Assembly: GCA_016191285.1 (NCBI GenBank)
Contig: JACPPA010000033.1
Coordinates: 62,001-126,000, forward strand
Direction: 5' to 3'
DNA from: Gammaproteobacteria bacterium
GTDB lineage: Bacteria > Pseudomonadota > Gammaproteobacteria > Ga0077536
DNA: 64,000 bases
Shown here: piece by piece, positions 10,452-19,772 of the stretch
Position numbering within the stretch: position 1 is the first letter of the stretch
Layout: the number at the start of each line of letters is the position of its first letter
Notes under the pieces: model-generated
Seen by the model: only the letters and a program-made list of their open reading frames with translations
What the model was told of the DNA's origin: nothing
The model's database searches: none
Made by a program: the position numbers and the translations under genes

Positions 10452-11429
10452 GTGTACCGACTGCAAGCGATCGCAGAAAAATTCTCGTTAGCGCTAGAGG
10501 GTGACCAGAATATCGAAATTGACGGTCTTTGCGGCTTGTCCGACAACTTACCCGGTTGCCTTTCGTTCATTACCCAATCCAACCAGCGTAAGGACGCCCA
10601 GACCTCGCAAATCCCCGCCTTTGTCACGCGCCACGAGGAGCCAATTGCTGGGAAAGCCTGTATTTTCCACACCGATCCGGAATACGCCATTGCACTGATA
10701 GCGCGCCTGTTTGAACCCACGAAATTGAGCTGGGAGGGCCGCATTCATTCGTCGGCGATCATCCATACCACTGCCGTCATCGCGCCCGATGCCACGATCG
10801 GACCCTTTGTCGTAGTCGGGCGTGATGCGAAAATTGGAGCCCACTCGACGCTCTATCCAGGCGTAGTCGTTATGGATCGGGTTCGAATTGGGGCGCACTG
10901 TGTCCTCTACCCCAATGCAGTAGTCCGCGAAGATTGCGTCCTCGGCGATTACGTGTCGTTGCAACCAGGCGCGGTGGTCGGCGGCGACGGCTACGGCTAT
11001 GTCGCACGGAATGGCGCACACATCAAAATTCCACAACTCGGCAATGTCGTCCTCGAAGATGAAGTCGAAGTCGGCTCGAATTCGACCATTGATCGCGGCC
11101 GCTTCACGGCAACCCGCATTGGGCGCGGGACCAAAATCGATAACCTGGTGATGATCGCGCACAATGTTCAAATGGGCGAACAGTGTTTAATCGTCGCGCA
11201 GACCGGCATTTCGGGCAGTACCAAGTTAGGGGATCGCGTGACGCTGGCGGGCCAGGTTGGCGTTACCGGTCATTTAAATATCTGCGACGACGTCACTGTC
11301 CTCGGCAAATCGGTAGTCGCCAAACATGTCTTGCGACCGGGGACCTACGCCGGGATCCCAATCCGGCCAGCCGAACAATGGCGTCGTGCAGTCGCCAAGT
11401 TCTATTCCGATTCAAAACCAGACGAATAA
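10452..11429 (+). CDS. lpxD: UDP-3-O-(acyl)glucosamine N-acyltransferase, stand-alone copy
   Basis: Acyl-ACP-dependent transferase that adds the N-linked acyl chain in lipid A synthesis. The 325-residue protein has the LpxD N-terminal domain (about 1-95) and a left-handed beta-helix of hexapeptide repeats (about 98-290), with GGDGYGYV and the catalytic His237 in [10 protein letters not shown]. The start is a GTG at 10452 preceded by GAGG. Its neighbours are pgpA (divergent) and HMG-CoA lyase (convergent, 7 bases away), not the usual bamA-skp-lpxD-fabZ-lpxA cluster, so it may be a second lpxD copy. Confidence 0.9.
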   Translation: MYRLQAIAEKFSLALEGDQNIEIDGLCGLSDNLPGCLSFITQSNQRKDAQTSQIPAFVTRHEEPIAGKACIFHTDPEYAIALIARLFEPTKLSWEGRIHSSAIIHTTAVIAPDATIGPFVVVGRDAKIGAHSTLYPGVVVMDRVRIGAHCVLYPNAVVREDCVLGDYVSLQPGAVVGGDGYGYVARNGAHIKIPQLGNVVLEDEVEVGSNSTIDRGRFTATRIGRGTKIDNLVMIAHNVQMGEQCLIVAQTGISGSTKLGDRVTLAGQVGVTGHLNICDDVTVLGKSVVAKHVLRPGTYAGIPIRPAEQWRRAVAKFYSDSKPDE

Positions 11430-11436
11430 ATCTCGC

Positions 11437-12363
11437 TTAAGCGGCCGGTGGAAACGCGCTCGCTCGACTGACCGCGGCCGGCATCTGGGTGGCGAGTTGT
11501 TCGCCAAGCCACTGGGTCGTCGCGATGATCGCCGGTAACGATAAATCCGTGTGATATCCCATATTCTCGAGCATATAGAGCACATCCTCGGTCCCGACGT
11601 TGCCCGTCGCGCCAGGAGCAAACGGACACCCGCCGACGCCACCGCAACTCACGTCGAAGGCGCGGACGCCGGCCACTAACGCCGCGTAGACATTGGCGAT
11701 GGCGGTATTGCGGGTATTGTGAAAATGCATGCGCAACGGTATGCGCTCGCGCACGTGCTCGATGTCCTCAATCAAGCGCTGAACCTGGGCCGGAACCGCG
11801 ACACCGATGGTATCGGCAAGCGCGATTTCATCGACGCCGGCCGCGGCAAGTCGCGCCACGATCTCAACCACGCGCGACGGTGCGACGCGACCTTCGAAAG
11901 GACACCCAAACGCCGCGGATACCGTCACGCCAAATTTGATACCCGCGCCCCGCGCTATCGGCGCAAGGTCCGCCACGAGATCCATGGACGCTTCTGGCAA
12001 CACCCCCTGATTGCGCTCGGAAAACGTTTTGCTCGCAACCACCGCGGTATGAATTTCCGTTAGACCCGCCTGCGCTGCCCGCTCGAACCCCCGCTGGTTT
12101 AAGACCAACGCGATATAGCGAACCGCGGGATGAGACGGTAAACGTCGAACCAGCTCGTCCGCATCAGCCATTTGCGGCACGCGTTTGGGATCAACGAAGC
12201 TAATCACTTCAATGCGCCGCGCGCCAGCGCCAATGAGCCGATCGATAAAGGCGAGTTTAGTGTCGGTATCGAGAATTTTTGGCTGGCTTTGCAGGCCATC
12301 CCGCGGTCCGACTTCAATGAGATCGACGAAGTTATCGTTCGCGCTCGACGTTATCGTGCTCAT
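11437..12363 (-). CDS. mvaB: Hydroxymethylglutaryl-CoA lyase
   Basis: Cleaves 3-hydroxy-3-methylglutaryl-CoA to acetoacetate and acetyl-CoA, the last step of leucine breakdown. 308 residues from the ATG at 12363, chosen over an upstream in-frame codon because the family N-terminus is VDLIEVGPRDGLQ. Other marks are SAAFGCPFEG, the metal HFHNTRNTA segment and the active-site loop GVGGCPFAPGATGNVGTED with the catalytic Cys. No other leucine-degradation gene is adjacent. Its product acetoacetate is also the product of the acetone carboxylase encoded 7 kb away. Confidence 0.93.
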   Translation of the reverse strand: MSTITSSANDNFVDLIEVGPRDGLQSQPKILDTDTKLAFIDRLIGAGARRIEVISFVDPKRVPQMADADELVRRLPSHPAVRYIALVLNQRGFERAAQAGLTEIHTAVVASKTFSERNQGVLPEASMDLVADLAPIARGAGIKFGVTVSAAFGCPFEGRVAPSRVVEIVARLAAAGVDEIALADTIGVAVPAQVQRLIEDIEHVRERIPLRMHFHNTRNTAIANVYAALVAGVRAFDVSCGGVGGCPFAPGATGNVGTEDVLYMLENMGYHTDLSLPAIIATTQWLGEQLATQMPAAVSRASAFPPAA

Positions 12364-12597
12364 TCTGGTACCTGCTGATCGCCGATTTCGGTAGCTCGGC
12401 ATTGTAGCGGCGTTATTTCCCGGCGACAGCCCTTCATTTCGGGGCAAGATTATAGAAATTATGGGGACGCCCATTTAATTAACGCAGTCTGAAACACGCG
12501 CCAACAACGTATGAGTTACACACTGCGCACCTATTCGTCCCCCGCCGCCGAATTCTCGAAAGAGACGATTGCGTTGGCGCCTGTTCCAATTTCAAAC

Positions 12598-13527
12598 TCA
12601 AACTTCCAACTGCATCCCGTCGAAACTGACCTCCCAACCGTTGTCTTCCACCGCTTTGCGCTCGGGGGTATCCGCAATGAGGATGGGATTGGTCGTATTG
12701 ATATGAATAAACACCTTGCGCCGGACATTCGAGTCGCGCAGCGCCGCCATGGTGCCCTCCGCGCCCGAGACGCTCATGTGCCCCATGCGTTCACCCGTTT
12801 TTACACCCACGCCGTCGCGGATCATCTCATCGTCGACATACAGCGTGCCGTCAAAAAAAATTAACTCCGCGCCGTCGATGCGCGCCGCCAGTTCAGGCGT
12901 CATCCGCGCGCAACCCGGTACGTAGAAAAATTGCGGGATGCCGTTGGCGTCGCGAACTTCAAGTGCGATGGTGTCTTCATCGACTGAACCGAAGTTATCG
13001 CCCTTGAACGCATCTTCAAGCCATAGCGCAACCTTGCCGGGCACCGCAAAGGGCACCACTTGAAAGCCCAGTTCGGCGCCACTCGCATCCCGTACCGCCA
13101 GGACTTCGTTCAAAGGCATCGGTACGCGCTGGACAAACTTGGGATTCAGCACATTGAAAATTGAATTGCCGGCGAGCACTTGCTGCACGCGGGGCGTGGC
13201 GTAGAGATTAAAGGCTTGCGATTCGCGTAAGGTCAGAAGCCCTGTCACATGATCGACATCCGCATTGGTCAGCACCACCGCCTTGATCGGACTCGTACGC
13301 AGTGCGCCGTGGGGATGCAATACGGCGTTGCTGTTGATTTGCTGTCGGAGATCAGGCGAGGCGTTGAACAGCACCCAACGTTCGCCATCAGCCGATACCG
13401 CAATCGACGACTGCGTGCGCATGGGCGCCGCGGGATCGCCATTGCGCGCGCGGCGACTATTAGGATGATTGCAATTCCACTGCGGATAGCCGCCACCGGC
13501 GGCGGATCCAAGGACGACAATATGCAT
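12598..13527 (-). CDS. pqqB: Pyrroloquinoline quinone biosynthesis protein PqqB
   Basis: Metallo-beta-lactamase-fold protein of PQQ biosynthesis. The 309-residue sequence opens with VVLGSAAGGGYPQWNCNHPN, then has TNADVDHVTGLLTLRE with the metal-binding variant typical of PqqB, and ends with KVFIHINTTNP and AVEDNGWEVSFDGMQLEV, all PqqB hallmarks. It lies 43 bases after moaE in a run moaD-moaE-pqqB on the minus strand. No pqqA, pqqC, pqqD or pqqE is visible in the window. Confidence 0.92.
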   Translation of the reverse strand: MHIVVLGSAAGGGYPQWNCNHPNSRRARNGDPAAPMRTQSSIAVSADGERWVLFNASPDLRQQINSNAVLHPHGALRTSPIKAVVLTNADVDHVTGLLTLRESQAFNLYATPRVQQVLAGNSIFNVLNPKFVQRVPMPLNEVLAVRDASGAELGFQVVPFAVPGKVALWLEDAFKGDNFGSVDEDTIALEVRDANGIPQFFYVPGCARMTPELAARIDGAELIFFDGTLYVDDEMIRDGVGVKTGERMGHMSVSGAEGTMAALRDSNVRRKVFIHINTTNPILIADTPERKAVEDNGWEVSFDGMQLEV

Positions 13528-13570
13528 TAGTCGCTCGCTATAAATGCTGATCGTTGCTGAGGACGATTCA

Positions 13571-14014
13571 TTACGTTCCGCCAGGCGTATTTTCGATAAC
13601 CCACCGAGTACCGTCCGCCAAGGTCTCCTTCTTCCAGAACGGCGCCTTCGATTTCAGATCTTCCATGATGTAACGACAGGCCTCGAACGCCGCCGCGCGG
13701 TGCGCCGACCACACCGCAACGAGTACGATCGATTCGCCCGGCGCAATCGCCCCCACACGATGTACCACCAACGTATTCAACAACGACCAGCGTTCACTGG
13801 CATCCGCGCAAATCGCTTCAAGATGACGCTCGGTCATTCCCGGATAATGGTCGAGGAACATTCCCTGCACGGGATCGCCCTCGTTAAAGTCGCGCATGGT
13901 ACCGACGAATGTCGCGGTCGCTCCAAACTGCCCAGGACTGGAGAACACACGTGCCTCAAAGCTCGCGAGCTCCGCGTACGGATCGAACGGCGCGGACTTG
14001 ATGACGATCGTCAT
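13571..14014 (-). CDS. moaE: Molybdopterin synthase catalytic subunit
   Basis: Large subunit of molybdopterin synthase; uses the thiocarboxylate of MoaD to put the dithiolene sulfurs into precursor Z. 147 residues from the ATG at 14014, one base after the moaD stop, so the two are translationally coupled. Signatures: FVGTMRDFNEGDPVQGMFLD, HYPGMTERHL, VVHRVGAIAPGE, AAFEACRYIMEDLKSKAPFWKKE with the active-site lysines. The product cofactor would serve both molybdenum enzymes and the tungsten aldehyde oxidoreductase at 54-56 kb. Confidence 0.95.
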   Translation of the reverse strand: MTIVIKSAPFDPYAELASFEARVFSSPGQFGATATFVGTMRDFNEGDPVQGMFLDHYPGMTERHLEAICADASERWSLLNTLVVHRVGAIAPGESIVLVAVWSAHRAAAFEACRYIMEDLKSKAPFWKKETLADGTRWVIENTPGGT

Positions 14015-14015
14015 C

Positions 14016-14249
14016 TCAACCACCGGTGACTGGCGGAAAAAAAGCGATCTCATCACCGGCGTGAACCACCGCATCGAGCACGCAGTAGTCCATATTGATC
14101 GCGCACAATGCCCGCGCCGGTAACGCCGCCTCACGAGTCGCGGCGGCCCATACCATCAGCACGGTGGCGCCGTCAGCGATCTGAATCGAGCTTTCGCGCC
14201 AACCCGCGGTTTCGGCAAGACTCGCGAATAATTTGACTTTGATTTCCAT
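14016..14249 (-). CDS. moaD: Molybdopterin synthase sulfur carrier subunit
   Basis: 77-residue ubiquitin-fold sulfur carrier with the essential C-terminal Gly-Gly (FFPPVTGG) that becomes a thiocarboxylate. It begins with KVKLFASLAETAG, typical of MoaD. It is the first gene of the moaD-moaE-pqqB run and diverges from moaC across 83 bases. A second MoaD-like carrier sits at 52.6 kb in the aldehyde oxidoreductase operon. Confidence 0.93.
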   Translation of the reverse strand: MEIKVKLFASLAETAGWRESSIQIADGATVLMVWAAATREAALPARALCAINMDYCVLDAVVHAGDEIAFFPPVTGG

Positions 14250-14332
14250 CGCAAAAGGCTTTAGACGATGCGCGCACGGTGCGGTACAGTGTTGTCGATT
14301 CTAGCGCACGATCCTAACGACGAGTAATTCTC

Positions 14333-14818
14333 ATGCCCGAATTCACGCATTTTGATGCCGCCGGCCAGGCCCATATGGTGGATGTCGGCGACAAAGCAAC
14401 GACCCGCCGACGCGCCATCGCCACCGGGCGCATTGAAATGCTCGAAAGCACGCTGGCAATGATCGAGGCCGGTACCCATCGCAAGGGCGACGTGCTAGGG
14501 ATCGCCCGCATCGCTGGCATCATGGCCGCGAAAAAAACTGCTGATCTGATTCCACTCTGCCATCCCATCGCCATTACGAGAGTCGAGATTGATCTAACGC
14601 CCTTGCGTGAAGCCAATGCGGTGAAGTGCACCGCCATAGTCGAGACCTTGGGTCAGACTGGCGTCGAAATGGAGGCGCTAACCGCCGTTCAGATCGCACT
14701 GCTAACGATCTATGACATGTGTAAATCCGTTGATCGCGGCATGCGCATCACCGCGATCGAACTCTGCGAGAAGTCCGGCGGACGTTCGGGCGAGTGGACG
14801 CGCGACGCTGTGTCGTAA
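14333..14818 (+). CDS. moaC: Cyclic pyranopterin monophosphate synthase
   Basis: Converts the MoaA product to cyclic pyranopterin monophosphate in molybdenum cofactor synthesis. 161 residues with [17 protein letters not shown] at the N-terminus, [18 protein letters not shown] with active-site residues, [23 protein letters not shown] and [11 protein letters not shown]. It is transcribed away from moaD-moaE. moaA and moaB are not in the window. Confidence 0.96.
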   Translation: MPEFTHFDAAGQAHMVDVGDKATTRRRAIATGRIEMLESTLAMIEAGTHRKGDVLGIARIAGIMAAKKTADLIPLCHPIAITRVEIDLTPLREANAVKCTAIVETLGQTGVEMEALTAVQIALLTIYDMCKSVDRGMRITAIELCEKSGGRSGEWTRDAVS

Positions 14819-14838
14819 TCGCCCAAGTAACCTCTGCC

Positions 14839-15049
14839 ATGTGGTTAGTTGAACTAGCGCTCCGCCGTCCATACCGTTGCCGCGATGGCGGTGCTGATCC
14901 TACTGGGCGGCATCTATGCCATCCGCGTAACGGTCCTCAGCCGACAGTGCGGATCGGCGCGAGCTGTACCGCATCGAGACGGGGTCTTGCTGCCGGGACG
15001 CTACGCGGAGATGAAATTTAAAACGAAAGTCATATCTCAGACCAAATAG
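14839..15049 (+). pseudogene. Frameshifted N-terminal remnant of an RND efflux transporter gene
   Basis: From the ATG at 14839 the first frame reads MWLVELALRRPY. The sequence then continues in a different frame from 14876 as VAAMAVLILLGGIYAI and stops at 15049. Joined, this resembles the N-terminus and first membrane helix of AcrB/MexB-type RND pumps, which begin with a cytoplasmic L-RRPY stretch. After about 20 residues the similarity ends, and the remaining roughly 1000 codons are absent: a REP-like palindrome and a glutathione S-transferase gene follow. I read it as a decayed gene start. It is short, so chance resemblance is not fully excluded. Confidence 0.6.
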
Positions 15050-15050
15050 T

Positions 15051-15072
15051 CGCGGCTAAAGCCGCTCCCACA
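15051..15072. repeat. Single REP-type palindrome
   Basis: One copy of the window's REP family in the orientation CGCGGCTAAAGCCGCTCCCA, between the RND remnant and the glutathione S-transferase 3' end. The core forms a short hairpin. Confidence 0.75.
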
Positions 15073-15097
15073 GATCAACGCTCATGCCGCAATAGTT

Positions 15098-15775
15098 TTA
15101 AATCTTCGCCAAGGCTTGGCGCTTGTCCCAACGTTCGCTTTCCTCGGCCAACAACGCGGCGAATGACGGTCTGGCATACATACGCTGCAGAAACGCCGCA
15201 AGTTTTGGCCACCGTTTGGCATCGGGCTCAACCCCTGCGTGCCGCAAACTTATATGCCCGCTCGCGACCGTGAGATCCGCGATGCTGAGCACGTTGCCGA
15301 CATAGAACTGATTCGACGCTAGTTCCGATTCGAGGTACTCCCACATCGGATGGATTGCAGTCTCAACGACCTTCAGCACCTCGGCTTTACCCTCCTTGGT
15401 GACCGGTTGCTGCGACATCATGGGGGCCAAGACCAGCGGCCGAAAGACTTGGGGTCCAGCAATCGGTATCAATCCGCTATCGATGTATTCCTCGAACCAC
15501 AGGGCACGCGCGTACTGGTAATGATCGCCGGGGTAGAGCGCGGGCTGTGGATTACAGCGCTCGAGATAAATACAGATTGCCGTGGAATCGGCGAGCGCCT
15601 TATCGCCATCGAGAAAGGCCGGAATTTTGCCGAGCGGACTAATTTTTTTATACCCCTCGGGTGGCGCGAACGGGCTGACTTGCTCGTAGTCATAGGCAAT
15701 GCCCTTTTCCGCCATATAAGCTCGACATTTCCGAACAAAGGGCGATACGTTCGCGCCCAACAATTTATATGTCAT
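15098..15775 (-). CDS. Glutathione S-transferase family protein
   Basis: 225-residue cytosolic protein with a thioredoxin-fold N-terminal domain (YKLLGANVSPFVRKCRAYMAEKGI; the Ser of SPFVRK sits where the catalytic residue is expected, and DSTAICIYLE binds the glutathione gamma-glutamyl part) and an all-helical C-terminal domain with FYVGNVLSIADLTVAS. I chose the ATG at 15775 because it has the ribosome site CTGGAGAAA and fits the family N-terminus. The substrate is unknown. It is 79 bases downstream of the diguanylate cyclase gene on the same strand. Confidence 0.88.
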   Translation of the reverse strand: MTYKLLGANVSPFVRKCRAYMAEKGIAYDYEQVSPFAPPEGYKKISPLGKIPAFLDGDKALADSTAICIYLERCNPQPALYPGDHYQYARALWFEEYIDSGLIPIAGPQVFRPLVLAPMMSQQPVTKEGKAEVLKVVETAIHPMWEYLESELASNQFYVGNVLSIADLTVASGHISLRHAGVEPDAKRWPKLAAFLQRMYARPSFAALLAEESERWDKRQALAKI

Positions 15776-15854
15776 GAGAATTTCTCCAGGTAGTTGCAAC
15801 CTGCAGTCAGCGTACGCGATGCGCGTGCCGCGCGCCAGCGAGCGGGGCTTAAGA

Positions 15855-16817
15855 TTACTCCGCGTCAAGCGCCTTCAATCGACGCTTTTCGCAGTACATC
15901 GCGTCATCGGCGCGTTCACACGCGGAGAACAGTGTCGACATTGGATCGCGCACCGCAAGACCGAGTGCGGCGTTGATTTTCTCTTGCGCCAACCGCGTGC
16001 GTAGCCGAGCGATCAAGGCCTCGGCTTCTGGCGCGCGGACTTCAACCAGCAGCACGCCGAACTCGTCACCGCCGAGCCGCGCCACGACATCGGTATTACG
16101 CACCATTTGCGATAAGCAGCGGGCAGTGGCGGCAATCAAGCGATCGCCCGCCGCATGCCCTTCGGCATCGTTCACGAGTTTCAATTCATTCAGATCGATG
16201 GAGATAATGGCGGCAGTGTTCCCGTACCGTCGGCAGCGCCCCTCCTCGCGTTCGAGCAGCGTATCCCAGCCGCGTCGATTGTAGAGACCGGTCAAGGAAT
16301 CGAGTTTCGATTCGGCCTCCAGGCGATCGGCACGGCGGGTTGCCTGCTGCGTTTTCAATTCAAACTCGAGTAACGAAGCCAAGAGGCGGGCGGCGAGTTC
16401 GACGATTGGCATTTCGTTGGCGATTTGGCCGACGGGCGGTTGGGGATCGAGGCCACATAGTGCGCCAAACAGATCGCCGTCGCCCAAGTAGAGTGGTGCG
16501 GCGACGTAAGCCCGCACCGGCGCAAAATCGAGCAGCGGCATAAGCGCGTTCGCGGGATCCCCTGGCAACGCGCCATGTACCACCGCGCGTTGTGCGGGAA
16601 ATTGCGCGCTCAACTCGCCGCTCCAATGGCACAGCTGGCCCGGCGTAATCCCATACGTCCGATCGCATGCGGTGAGAATGATCCCGGAGTCGCCTTGATC
16701 GCGAATGATCATCCACGAGCCGAGACCGAAGTGCTCGCGCAACGCGTCTAAAACCGCCTGACCTGCTTCGTCGAAATTACGAAATGGCTGCAACGCCAAA
16801 TTGATTTCATTACTCAT
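15855..16817 (-). CDS. GAF-GGDEF diguanylate cyclase
   Basis: Predicted cytoplasmic c-di-GMP synthase of 320 residues. An N-terminal GAF-type sensor domain (about 10-160; no membrane segment) is followed by a GGDEF domain beginning at LDSLTGLYNRRGWD. The active-site motif is intact (RLGGDEFG) and the product-inhibition I-site RNTD sits five residues before it, so an active, feedback-regulated enzyme is expected. The ATG at 16817 has a GGGGTGAT ribosome site; an upstream in-frame start at 16856 is less likely. The GAF ligand is unknown. Confidence 0.9.
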   Translation of the reverse strand: MSNEINLALQPFRNFDEAGQAVLDALREHFGLGSWMIIRDQGDSGIILTACDRTYGITPGQLCHWSGELSAQFPAQRAVVHGALPGDPANALMPLLDFAPVRAYVAAPLYLGDGDLFGALCGLDPQPPVGQIANEMPIVELAARLLASLLEFELKTQQATRRADRLEAESKLDSLTGLYNRRGWDTLLEREEGRCRRYGNTAAIISIDLNELKLVNDAEGHAAGDRLIAATARCLSQMVRNTDVVARLGGDEFGVLLVEVRAPEAEALIARLRTRLAQEKINAALGLAVRDPMSTLFSACERADDAMYCEKRRLKALDAE

Positions 16818-17028
16818 AACATCACCCCGCCTCCCTGTGTTGTTGTTCGCTGGCATAACCCACCAGTCGATTCGTTAATCGTTCATTAACGATGAGTCTA
16901 GCAGTGCGCGCCGCCGGAGCTAGCTCACAAAGTCACAGACTGGCGCAAATAACGGAAGCGCATCACAACCTTGTTCGCCACCAAGGAAATTCTGAAAAAA
17001 ATCTCTCCTGCACTTTTGCGGCGCTTCT

Positions 17029-18069
17029 CTAGAGGATTTCCTCCGCCACCACCCTTAAAGCTTCGAGCGTGTTGACGGTGACCACCATCGTTCCAATATG
17101 GCCCTTGGCGCCGGCTTGTTTCCACGCTTTGAGTTGTTCCCGGATCCGCGGTGCTGGCCCGACCAAGGACGACTCATCGACTAAGCTATCGGGCACCGCG
17201 GCGACCGCCGCCGCTTTGTCACCTGCTAAATATAAATCCTGAATTTTGCGCGCTGCATCGAAGTATCCGAGTCGACAGGCGTAATCGTTATAAAAATTCT
17301 TGCCGCGGGCGCCCATGCCGCCGATGTACAGCGCGAGGAACTCCTTAATCACGCGCCGGCAGGCATCGAGATCGTCGCCCATCGCCACGCGCACAAACGG
17401 CGCCAGATCAAAATCCTGCAGCCGCTTATCCGTGCCCGCTTGTTCGATGCCGGTAAGCAGCGACGGCTCGAATAGGTCGTAGCGCTGCGGGTTCATCCAC
17501 ACCACAAAGGTACCGTCGGCGATTTCCGCGGCCAGTTGAATACCGCTGGCCGTGACCGCCCCAGTGTAGATCTTAAGTTTTGGATCGCCGTGCAAGATGC
17601 TCTTCAGCGGTTTACCAAGACCCGTCGAGCCGGGTCCGGTGTACGGGATTTGATAATGTTCACCGTGGTGTGTAACAGGCGCTTCACGCGCCAGAATTTG
17701 CCGCACGATCGAAATATATTCGCGTTGCCGCGCGAGGGGTTTGCCATAACGTTCGCCATGCCAGCCTTCGACGACCTGCGGCCCCGATGGCCCAAGACCC
17801 AGGAGAAAGCGCCCGCCGGAGAGATGATCGAGCGTCATCGCCGTCATCGCACTGCATGCCGGTGTGCGCCCCGCGAGTTGCATGATGGCGGTACCCGCTT
17901 TGATCCGCGTCGTGTTGGCCAGAACCCACGCGACCGGGGTCACCGCATCCGATCCATACGCTTCCGCGGTCCACACCGAATCGTAACCGAGGCGTTCCGC
18001 CTCCAAGACCATGTCCATGGGAAGTTTGTATTGCGGCCCCGAGTAGCCAAGCATCAAGCCAAGTTTCAT
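17029..18069 (-). CDS. Luciferase-like (LLM) flavin-dependent oxidoreductase
   Basis: 346-residue TIM-barrel protein of the bacterial-luciferase-like superfamily, the group often annotated as F420- or FMN-dependent. It begins [14 protein letters not shown] and has [40 protein letters not shown] and [19 protein letters not shown], the barrel and cofactor-binding segments of the family. The ATG at 18069 fits the family start. It is one of three LLM paralogs in the window. Cofactor (F420 or FMN) and substrate cannot be told from sequence. Confidence 0.87.
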   Translation of the reverse strand: MKLGLMLGYSGPQYKLPMDMVLEAERLGYDSVWTAEAYGSDAVTPVAWVLANTTRIKAGTAIMQLAGRTPACSAMTAMTLDHLSGGRFLLGLGPSGPQVVEGWHGERYGKPLARQREYISIVRQILAREAPVTHHGEHYQIPYTGPGSTGLGKPLKSILHGDPKLKIYTGAVTASGIQLAAEIADGTFVVWMNPQRYDLFEPSLLTGIEQAGTDKRLQDFDLAPFVRVAMGDDLDACRRVIKEFLALYIGGMGARGKNFYNDYACRLGYFDAARKIQDLYLAGDKAAAVAAVPDSLVDESSLVGPAPRIREQLKAWKQAGAKGHIGTMVVTVNTLEALRVVAEEIL

Positions 18070-18243
18070 GTCGCTGACCTTCCTATTCGAATTTACCGGT
18101 TGAATCTTCGGCCAGTGTCCACGATCTCGTGTGCGCTGCCCAGATTGGTATGATGCCAAACTTAACCCACCGCGGCTTTGGGAGAGTTGTCATGAATCTC
18201 GCCTATTCGCATTTATCCATCGAAGTACCCTGCCCACCCCCAC

Positions 18244-18429
18244 CGTCATGCCGGCGCACGCCGGAATCCAGAGGGCCTTAGAGCAACCTCGAATACCGGT
18301 CTTCCCAACGCGGGTTCGTGCGCTCAATCAGGTCCAGCTTCCACTGACGTTGCTAATTCTTGAGCGCTTTTTTCACGCGCGATGGCGCCGCGAAACCGTA
18401 CTGGATTCCGGCATTCGCCGGCATGCCGG
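18244..18429. repeat. Inverted-repeat element (MITE-like)
   Basis: In the 457 bases between the two LLM genes, the sequence 18244-18271 (CGTCATGCCGGCGCACGCCG and on) recurs inverted and slightly diverged at 18401-18429, bounding a 186-bp segment. Each arm is itself a palindrome around CCGG. Such 'CGTCATnCCGGC...GGAATCCAG' repeats are common dispersed elements in Proteobacteria. No open frame inside looks like a protein. Confidence 0.6.
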
Positions 18430-18526
18430 CAGTTTGCATGCGGCCGCTGTCGCTGCTGCAAAAATGTGCACAAGAGACAGCGCGAGCAGGGGGCAATTGG
18501 ACCTCAATGGCGCTGTTCGGCACGAC

Positions 18527-19549
18527 TCATCGCATCAGCGGCAAGATTTCCCCAAACCGTTCAATCACGTCGAGGCATTCTTGGCGCGATGGATAGTAAT
18601 GCCCGAGATTGACCGGATTGCGGGTGCGTAGACAGATCCAATCAGGATTAACGAGTCGTTTAATTTCGCCCATGCGATCGAGCCATTGCTGTTTATTGCC
18701 CAAGCACAGAAACATGTCTTCTATCGCAGTCAATTCATCTTTTGCTTCAGCGTCGGGTGATAAACCCTTTTCGGCATAGAAACTCCATTCACGCACCCAA
18801 CGATGGCCATGCTTTTGGCGTAGATCGAGTTCATTACCAATCCAGCCTTCAAAGCCCATCGTGAATTGCCAGTTTTTCTTGCCGAGCTTGTCGGCTTTTT
18901 CGCGCATCGCTTCGACTTGCGGCTTCAGGACTTTCGCGTTCGGCGGAAACCATAGACACCAGCCATCCCAGCGCAACGCACGTTCGAGCGCCTTGTCCGC
19001 GAAGGCGCCAATCCATACGGGCGGCCGCGGTTGTTGGTAAGGCTTAGGCGACATCTTCACGCCGTCGTAATTGAAGAATTCGCCCTTATAGTTGACCGTC
19101 TCTTGGGTCCAGCACGCTTCGATGATGTCCATTACCTCTTCAAAGCGTTTGCCACGCTGCGCGTAGGGCACGCCAAAATGCCGGAAGTAATCCTGGTGAT
19201 AACCGACACCGGCGCCAAACACCAAGCGGCCGCGCGATAAGCAATCGATGTTCGCAAGCTGTTCGGCGAGATGCACGGGATGGTGAAAAGTAGGCTGAAT
19301 CACCGTGCACGCCAATTGTACTTTCGAGGTCCGCGCCGCCAAGGCGGCCAACTGGGTGACCGTGTTGGGCCACCAGGTTTCCGGCCGCTGATGACGTTCC
19401 GGCACCCAAATTCCGTCGAAGCCGACGTGCTCCGCGAGTTCGGCTTCGCGAATGCAGTGAGCCATCGCGTCCGCGACTTCGGGACCGCTCGGCAGGGTGG
19501 TCTGATCGTAAGCGCCGAAATGGGTATCGGGCATGAACGCGACTTTCAC
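18527..19549 (-). CDS. Luciferase-like (LLM) flavin-dependent oxidoreductase
   Basis: 340-residue LLM-superfamily protein. The N-terminus MKVAFMPDTHFGAYDQ and the segments EHVGFDGIWVPERHQRP, PTFHHPVHLAEQLANIDCLS and GRLVFGAGVGYHQDYFRHFG are typical of the F420/FMN-dependent monooxygenase-like branch. The start is a GTG at 19549 with a strong AAGGAG site. It diverges from the acetone carboxylase operon and may share its regulatory region, hinting at a related substrate. Confidence 0.87.
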   Translation of the reverse strand: MKVAFMPDTHFGAYDQTTLPSGPEVADAMAHCIREAELAEHVGFDGIWVPERHQRPETWWPNTVTQLAALAARTSKVQLACTVIQPTFHHPVHLAEQLANIDCLSRGRLVFGAGVGYHQDYFRHFGVPYAQRGKRFEEVMDIIEACWTQETVNYKGEFFNYDGVKMSPKPYQQPRPPVWIGAFADKALERALRWDGWCLWFPPNAKVLKPQVEAMREKADKLGKKNWQFTMGFEGWIGNELDLRQKHGHRWVREWSFYAEKGLSPDAEAKDELTAIEDMFLCLGNKQQWLDRMGEIKRLVNPDWICLRTRNPVNLGHYYPSRQECLDVIERFGEILPLMR

Positions 19550-19772
19550 TGGACGTCTCCTTGGTGATAGCTAAGGCGGCCGATTCTAGGCAGGCAACCG
19601 GGAGCGAACAAGCCGGAATTACTCTGACCCCATGGTCGCAGTCATTGCGCCCCGTACCTTCTCGCAGGTCGATTCTCTTTTGTCCGCTTGCATGGCAGAA
19701 TCAGATCGATTCCTATCCACGTCGCCGTACCGGGCGACCGCAGCATTCGTGCACTGTCACAGGAGAAATTCG

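Noticed and set aside
10548-11171. Minus-strand open frame of 207 residues opposite lpxD
   Set aside because: The composition looks like antisense of the hexapeptide repeats; no recognisable domain or start signal.
14250-14332. Molybdenum cofactor riboswitch between moaD and moaC
   Set aside because: The gap is only 83 bases and shows no such structure; an ordinary divergent promoter region is more likely.
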